Source: Enterocloster bolteae (lineage in GTDB: Bacteria > Bacillota_A > Clostridia > Lachnospirales > Lachnospiraceae). Taken from it: a DNA stretch of 8,681 nt. Numbering within the stretch: position 1 is the stretch's first letter; each line of letters opens with the position of its first letter. A program made the translations under genes and the position numbers. The notes under the pieces are model-generated. The model was not told the DNA's origin and searched no databases. It worked only from the letters and a program-made list of their open reading frames with translations. The stretch lies in assembly GCA_021769025.1 (NCBI GenBank), contig JAETTS010000092.1, forward strand, positions 1 to 8,681, in the 5' to 3' direction. This document shows, piece after piece, positions 4,892-8,681 of this stretch.

Positions 4892-6253
4892 CTACAGCAC
4901 ACCGATCGCTTCTCTCACATTTTTTACTCCGATCAGCCGGATTCCCTCCCGCTTCTTCATCTTGTCCAGACAGATCTGCGGCAGGATGCAGGTCTCAAAC
5001 CCCAGCTTCACCGCCTCATTCACCCTCTGCTCCGCCAGGGAAACCGCCCGTACTTCCCCAGATAGCCCCACCTCGCCAAACAGAATGGTCTTTTCATCCA
5101 CCGGTCGGTCCTTAAGGCTTGACACTAACGCCATAAGAATCGGAAGATCCAGCGCCGGCTCGTTCATCTTCATCCCTCCGGCGATATTTACATACACATC
5201 ATAGCGGCCCATCTCATAGCGGCATCGCTTCTCCAGAACTGCCACCAGAAGGTTCACCCGGTTATAATCGGTTCCCGCCGAGGTCCGCCTGGGGATTCCT
5301 AGGTTACTCTGGGCCACCAGCGCCTGAACCTCTAAAAGAATGGGCCTGGTGCCCTCCATGGCGCAGGCCACCACCGCGCCGGAGGCTCCCTGAGGCCTTC
5401 CGTCCAGCATGAATTCTGAAGGGTTTTCCACCTCCACAAGCCCCTGCTCCCGCATCTCGAAGACACCGATCTCGTTGGTGGAGCCGAACCGGTTTTTTAC
5501 ACCCCGAAGGATCCGGTAGGAGGCATGGCGATCCCCCTCAAAATACAGCACCGTATCCACCATGTGTTCCAAGACTCTGGGACCAGCCACTACCCCTTCC
5601 TTGGTCACATGTCCCACAATGAAAATAGTGATCCCATCTCCCTTGGCAATCTGCATCAGCAGATTGGTAGACTCCCTCACCTGGCTGACACTTCCTGGCG
5701 CCGAAGCCACTTCTTCCCGAAACATAGTCTGAATGGAGTCAATAATCACAATCTCTGGCTTTACCTCTCCTATGGTCTCCTGGATCTGATCCAGACTGGT
5801 CTCGCATAAGAATAGCAGCTCTCCCGTCACGGTTCCGATACGGTTGGCCCGCAGCTTGATCTGCTTTAAGGATTCCTCACCGGAAATGTAGAGAACCTTC
5901 TGGCCTCCTGCTGCCAGATTCCGGCACACCTGCAAAAGCAGGGTGGATTTGCCAATACCTGGATCACCCCCTACCAGCACCAGGGATCCCCCTACCACAC
6001 CGCCCCCCAATACCCGATCCAGTTCTCTGTATCCGGTGCGGACACGACCCTTCTCTTCAATGGAAATCTCTGACAGAAGGGAGGGCTTTGCTCTTTTTAA
6101 TGGACTGATCCGCCCGCTTACCCAGTCTTTCTTCCCTGTCAGTTCCTCCACAAATGTATTCCATTGCCTGCACCCAGGGCACTGCCCCATCCATTTTGCA
6201 GACTCATATCCACATTCCTTACAAAAAAAAGCGGTTGTCCTTGCTTTTGCCAT
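4892..6253 (-). CDS. radA: RadA DNA repair/recombination ATPase
   Basis: A 453-residue protein of normal family length with all RadA parts in order. The four-cysteine zinc finger is C11, C14, C25, C28 (CKEC ... CPGC). The RecA-like ATPase has Walker A GGDPGIGKST (95-104, Lys102) and Walker B EIVIIDS (167-173). The RadA-specific KNRFG motif is at 253-257. A Lon-protease-like C-terminal domain follows (about 280-453, with MKMNEPALDLPILMALVSSL), expected to be without protease activity. Known RadA acts as a DnaB-like motor driving branch migration during recombination and replication-fork repair, in the cytoplasm. The ATG at 6253 follows AGAGGAG, whose first bases overlap the stop codon of the MATE gene 14 nt upstream, so the two are probably co-transcribed and coupled. 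A large terminator follows directly. Confidence 0.97.
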   Translation of the reverse strand: MAKARTTAFFCKECGYESAKWMGQCPGCRQWNTFVEELTGKKDWVSGRISPLKRAKPSLLSEISIEEKGRVRTGYRELDRVLGGGVVGGSLVLVGGDPGIGKSTLLLQVCRNLAAGGQKVLYISGEESLKQIKLRANRIGTVTGELLFLCETSLDQIQETIGEVKPEIVIIDSIQTMFREEVASAPGSVSQVRESTNLLMQIAKGDGITIFIVGHVTKEGVVAGPRVLEHMVDTVLYFEGDRHASYRILRGVKNRFGSTNEIGVFEMREQGLVEVENPSEFMLDGRPQGASGAVVACAMEGTRPILLEVQALVAQSNLGIPRRTSAGTDYNRVNLLVAVLEKRCRYEMGRYDVYVNIAGGMKMNEPALDLPILMALVSSLKDRPVDEKTILFGEVGLSGEVRAVSLAEQRVNEAVKLGFETCILPQICLDKMKKREGIRLIGVKNVREAIGVL

Positions 6254-6267
6254 TGGGGTTTTCTCCT

Positions 6268-7602
6268 CTACGTTTCTTTCTTAAATATTCTAATAAAATA
6301 GATCATCTCCGCCACAGCGGTTATGGTCCAGGAAAACACATACAGCAGATACAAAGACTCTATGGTCCTAAAATATGCAAACACCGTCCATATCCACAGA
6401 AGCCGAAAGACCGTGGAGCCTGCCGTCACGATGAACATAGGAATGATCGTCTTGCCCAGCCCCCTGGCGGCCGCTATGGTACAGTCCATAAATGCACTGA
6501 TGCAGTAAGACAGGGCCATAACCGAAAGCCTCTTGATCCCGGCATCCACAACAGCCGCCTCATTGGTAAACAGCGACAAAAAGGGATACCGTAACGCATA
6601 GATCCCCACTCCCAGTATCAGGCCCAGCAAAAAGGAGTACAAAAGGCAGATGAGAAAGCTTTTTCGGATCCTGTCCCGCTTTCTGGCCCCCAAATTCTGA
6701 GCGATAAAACTGGTACAGGCTGTATAGAAAGCGGCCATCATATCATACACCAGCGGATCCGAATTGGCAGCGGCGGAATTGCCTTCCACCATCACATGGT
6801 CAAAGGAATTGACGCTGGCCTGGACAAATAAGTTAGCCACTGCAAACAGGGCGTACTGAATGGCAGAGGGAACTCCGATCCTCAAAATCCGAACCAACTT
6901 ATCCCTGTCTATCTGGAGGGCTTCCAGCCGCAGGGCAAACGCCTCCCCACTACGAAGCAGAAGCCTTAAGACTAACACTGCCGAGATATACTGGGAAATA
7001 ACGCTGGCAACCGCCACCCCAGCCACTCCCATATGGCATACGATGACAAAAAACAGGTTCAGGAGCACATTTACCACCCCTGCAAAACTTAGATAATATA
7101 AGGGCCTTCTGGTATCCCCTGCTGCGCTTAACACCGCATTTCCAAAATTAAACATTGCCAGCGCCGGAGTTCCCAGAAGATATAGCCGCAGATAACACTT
7201 GGCACCCTCAATCAGTTCCCCTTTTGTACCCATAAGGCCTAATATCCCACCGGCAGACAGCATTCCTGCAACCATAATAAACACACCGGCAAATGCCATC
7301 ATAAGCGCCGATGTGTGAACCGTTTTTTCCACTTCCCTGTTATTGCGGGCTCCGATAAAAAGGGCTGTCAGCGCGCTGGCACCGCTGGCAAGCCCCAAGA
7401 GGATGCCAGTGGACAGCGACACCAGAATACTGGTGGAGCCCACTGCTCCCAATGCAAGCGGGCCGGCAAACTTGCCGACCACCGCCACATCCGATATATT
7501 GAAGACTACCTGTAGAATGTTGGAAAACATTAATGGTACACTGAAAACCATAATCTTCTTCCACAGGGAGCCTGTACACATGTCCATCTCGTACTGTTTC
7601 AT
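6268..7602 (-). CDS. MATE-family multidrug efflux transporter
   Basis: A 444-residue inner-membrane antiporter with about 12 hydrophobic segments in two halves. The MATE N-terminal pattern is clear: KKIMVFSVPLMFSNILQVVF, then DVAVVGKFAGPLALGAVGS, and the pseudo-symmetric second half starts near residue 230 (LVRILRIGVPSAIQYALFAVANL). Such proteins use a Na+ or H+ gradient to expel cationic drugs, dyes or metabolites; the substrate cannot be told from sequence. The ATG at 7602 is 14 nt from the nearest ribosome binding site (AAAGGAG, 7617-7623), which is long. A short AGCT-TCAA-AGCT hairpin in the gap could shorten it. It lies downstream of a MerR regulator and upstream of radA. Its own promoter carries nested palindromes, so expression is probably inducible. 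Confidence 0.95.
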   Translation of the reverse strand: MKQYEMDMCTGSLWKKIMVFSVPLMFSNILQVVFNISDVAVVGKFAGPLALGAVGSTSILVSLSTGILLGLASGASALTALFIGARNNREVEKTVHTSALMMAFAGVFIMVAGMLSAGGILGLMGTKGELIEGAKCYLRLYLLGTPALAMFNFGNAVLSAAGDTRRPLYYLSFAGVVNVLLNLFFVIVCHMGVAGVAVASVISQYISAVLVLRLLLRSGEAFALRLEALQIDRDKLVRILRIGVPSAIQYALFAVANLFVQASVNSFDHVMVEGNSAAANSDPLVYDMMAAFYTACTSFIAQNLGARKRDRIRKSFLICLLYSFLLGLILGVGIYALRYPFLSLFTNEAAVVDAGIKRLSVMALSYCISAFMDCTIAAARGLGKTIIPMFIVTAGSTVFRLLWIWTVFAYFRTIESLYLLYVFSWTITAVAEMIYFIRIFKKET

Positions 7603-7625
7603 CTTAAGCTTTGAAGCTCCTTTAC

Positions 7626-7669
7626 TTTTCCATATACTGATCTTACCAGTATATCACAGTTATGGAAAA
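7626..7669. promoter_or_regulatory. nested palindromic operator before the MATE gene
   Basis: An outer perfect 9-bp inverted repeat, TTTTCCATA (7626-7634) with TATGGAAAA (7661-7669), encloses an inner perfect 8-bp one, ATATACTG (7632-7639) with CAGTATAT (7647-7654) separated by 7 nt. The inner palindrome covers the predicted -10 box and start site. The MerR protein encoded just upstream is the likely ligand-responsive binder, though the position over -10/+1 suits a repressor. Confidence 0.65.
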
Positions 7670-7675
7670 TGTAAA
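7648..7675 (-). promoter_or_regulatory. promoter of the MATE-radA operon
   Basis: On the minus strand TTTACA (7670-7675), a 16-nt spacer, then TATACT (7648-7653), with TG one base before the -10 box. Start near 7641, giving a leader of about 39 nt. Readthrough from the MerR promoter is also possible because no terminator is seen between the genes. Confidence 0.65.
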
Positions 7676-7682
7676 GCACCGC

Positions 7683-8063
7683 TTATTTACTGTCCCATAT
7701 CAGCTTCCCCGTTTCCATGGCTGCCTCATAGCGTGAGATCTTAACATTCAACCGCTTAAGCGTCTCCTCCATCTGCTCTTTTTGATCCAGCAGAATCTCC
7801 CTCTGCTCCTTAAGAAGGTCCAACCGGTCTCCCAGCGTCGAGTCGCCGACCTGTGACAGTTTCACATATTTCACCATGGCATCCACCGGCAACCCTGCAC
7901 TTCTCATGCACACAGCCAGTTCCACCCATTCCAGATCCTTTTCCCTGTAATCACGGATTCCCCCTGCCGTACGGGTAACAGTGGGGATCATGCCTACCCG
8001 TTCATAGTAGCGAAGAGTATCCTGTGTAATGTTATACTTTTTACTGACTTCTCTAATGGTCAT
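7683..8063 (-). CDS. MerR-family regulator, AdhR/NmlR-like
   Basis: A 126-residue activator-type regulator. The N-terminal winged helix is typical: MTIREVSKKYNITQDTLRYY, then ERVGMIP and a wing containing GIRDYREKDL. A long dimerisation coiled coil covers about 75-115 (LKEQREILLDQKEQMEETLKRL). It has a single cysteine, Cys52, in AVCMRSAGLP; B. subtilis AdhR senses aldehydes through a cysteine at the same number in a similar sequence. No C-terminal effector domain is present, which fits that subgroup. AAAGGAGG lies 9 nt before the ATG at 8063. Its promoter (8094-8124) has a 19-bp spacer with a dyad, the hallmark of MerR targets, so it probably controls itself. The adjacent MATE gene is a likely second target. 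The sensing role is inference. Confidence 0.9.
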   Translation of the reverse strand: MTIREVSKKYNITQDTLRYYERVGMIPTVTRTAGGIRDYREKDLEWVELAVCMRSAGLPVDAMVKYVKLSQVGDSTLGDRLDLLKEQREILLDQKEQMEETLKRLNVKISRYEAAMETGKLIWDSK

Positions 8064-8093
8064 CTGCCACGGCCTCCTTTCAGAAGTATTTTC

Positions 8094-8124
8094 ATTATAC
8101 TACTTAGAGTTCACACCAGGTCAA
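8094..8124 (-). promoter_or_regulatory. MerR-type promoter with 19-bp spacer
   Basis: On the minus strand TTGACC (8119-8124), 19 nt, then TATAAT (8094-8099). MerR proteins act on such over-long spacers by untwisting the DNA. The spacer contains an imperfect dyad centred on 8111-8112: CTTAGAGT (8103-8110), TC, ACACCAGG (8113-8120). The -35 box overlaps the stop codon of the upstream gene. Leader is about 25 nt. Confidence 0.8.
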
Positions 8125-8681
8125 TACACCTTTTTAAAAACAGCGAAATCAAAGCTTGCGTCCCTCCCAAGGGAGGACACCACAATATACTTCTTATCCT
8201 TGGTCAGATGGGTATAATCCTCATACTGCCACCATTTACCGTCAGAAACGTGCTGAATAAATACAGACACCTGTCTCCCGTAGGTCTCCGTAGGTACATA
8301 GACAATAATGTCACCAGGCTTTTTCTTGTCTGCAGAATATACCTTGGAGAGCGGCTCCCCCGTTGTCTCTCCCAGTTCCAACCACGGATCCTGCCCGGCA
8401 GAGATCACCAGATCCTGTCCTTCCTCTTTATCAATGCAACAAAAGATCATACCGTCGTACTCCTGCAACTCAAAGCGGCTTAACTTCCGTTCCTCTTCTT
8501 CAAAGGCTGCATAGGAGCAGATATACATTCCATCCTCCTCGATGTCAAAATCTAAAAGGCCACCTCTGCCATATGTATGGCTGTACCCTTTCTCATAATC
8601 CAAAAGGCTTCTATAAGAAATCAGAACTGCCTTCATTCCATAATCCCTGGCAAACTCCTCAAAAAACCGGGAGGCATTTTC
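8121..8681 (-). CDS. hypothetical protein, 5' end outside the window
   Basis: The frame is open to the window edge, so the start is not seen; at least 186 residues are present. An ATG at 8636 occurs in frame, but the preceding codons (ENASRFFEEFARDYG) look like ordinary coding sequence continuing into MKAVLISYRSLLDYEKG, and no ribosome binding site is placed for that ATG. The visible part is acidic and aromatic-rich, with no membrane segment, and has alternating hydrophobic residues suggesting beta strands (DIIVYVPTETYGRQVSVFIQ, KYIVVSSLGRDASFDFAVFK). I do not recognise the family. The TGA stop (8121-8123) lies within the -35 box of the MerR promoter, leaving 57 nt to the MerR start. Confidence 0.75.
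   Translation of the reverse strand, partial: ENASRFFEEFARDYGMKAVLISYRSLLDYEKGYSHTYGRGGLLDFDIEEDGMYICSYAAFEEEERKLSRFELQEYDGMIFCCIDKEEGQDLVISAGQDPWLELGETTGEPLSKVYSADKKKPGDIIVYVPTETYGRQVSVFIQHVSDGKWWQYEDYTHLTKDKKYIVVSSLGRDASFDFAVFKKVY

Overview
This window looks like chromosomal DNA from a Gram-positive Clostridia species, most likely a Lachnospiraceae member of the Clostridium scindens/Dorea type. The support is strong AGGAGG-type ribosome binding sites, sigma-A promoters of TTGACA/TATAAT type, U-tract hairpin terminators, a tRNA without an encoded CCA, and moderate G+C. The species is not determined. Every gene found lies on the minus strand, so transcription runs from high to low coordinates.

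From the right edge: a partial hypothetical gene (8121-8681) runs out of the window. Its stop codon overlaps the -35 box of a promoter for a MerR-family regulator (7683-8063). That promoter has the 19-bp spacer and internal dyad of MerR-controlled promoters, and the protein carries a Cys at position 52 as in the aldehyde sensor AdhR. Next comes a MATE efflux transporter (6268-7602) with its own promoter covered by two nested palindromes, then radA (4892-6253) only 14 nt further on. A large imperfect hairpin with a U-tract ends this unit.

The middle holds a two-gene operon: a small PadR repressor (4128-4469) overlapping a membrane protein (2585-4141) that fuses a cytoplasmic HAAS-like domain to a divergent FtsW/RodA/SpoVE (SEDS) body. 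Its promoter is a perfect TTGACA-17-TATAAT whose spacer is filled by a 21-bp sequence. That sequence is repeated exactly just after the predicted start site, and a 17-bp part recurs inverted further down a roughly 240-nt leader. The simplest reading is autorepression by the PadR protein.

Downstream of this operon is a 183-bp MITE-like element (2446-2628) with perfect 11-bp terminal inverted repeats and an apparent 8-bp target duplication (7/8 match). It has replaced the 3' end of the SEDS-like gene, supplying its last 13 residues and stop codon. Then comes tRNA-Trp (CCA) with its own consensus promoter and terminator, an unrecognised charged helical protein (1201-2124), 5-formyltetrahydrofolate cyclo-ligase (506-1087), and at the left edge an HPr-like protein (14-250). 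The HPr-like protein keeps the regulatory serine but lacks the catalytic histidine.

The best candidates for something little described are the PadR/HAAS-SEDS module with its multi-operator promoter, the Crh-like HPr paralogue, and the MerR-MATE-radA arrangement. No CRISPR array, prophage, transposase gene or rRNA was seen.
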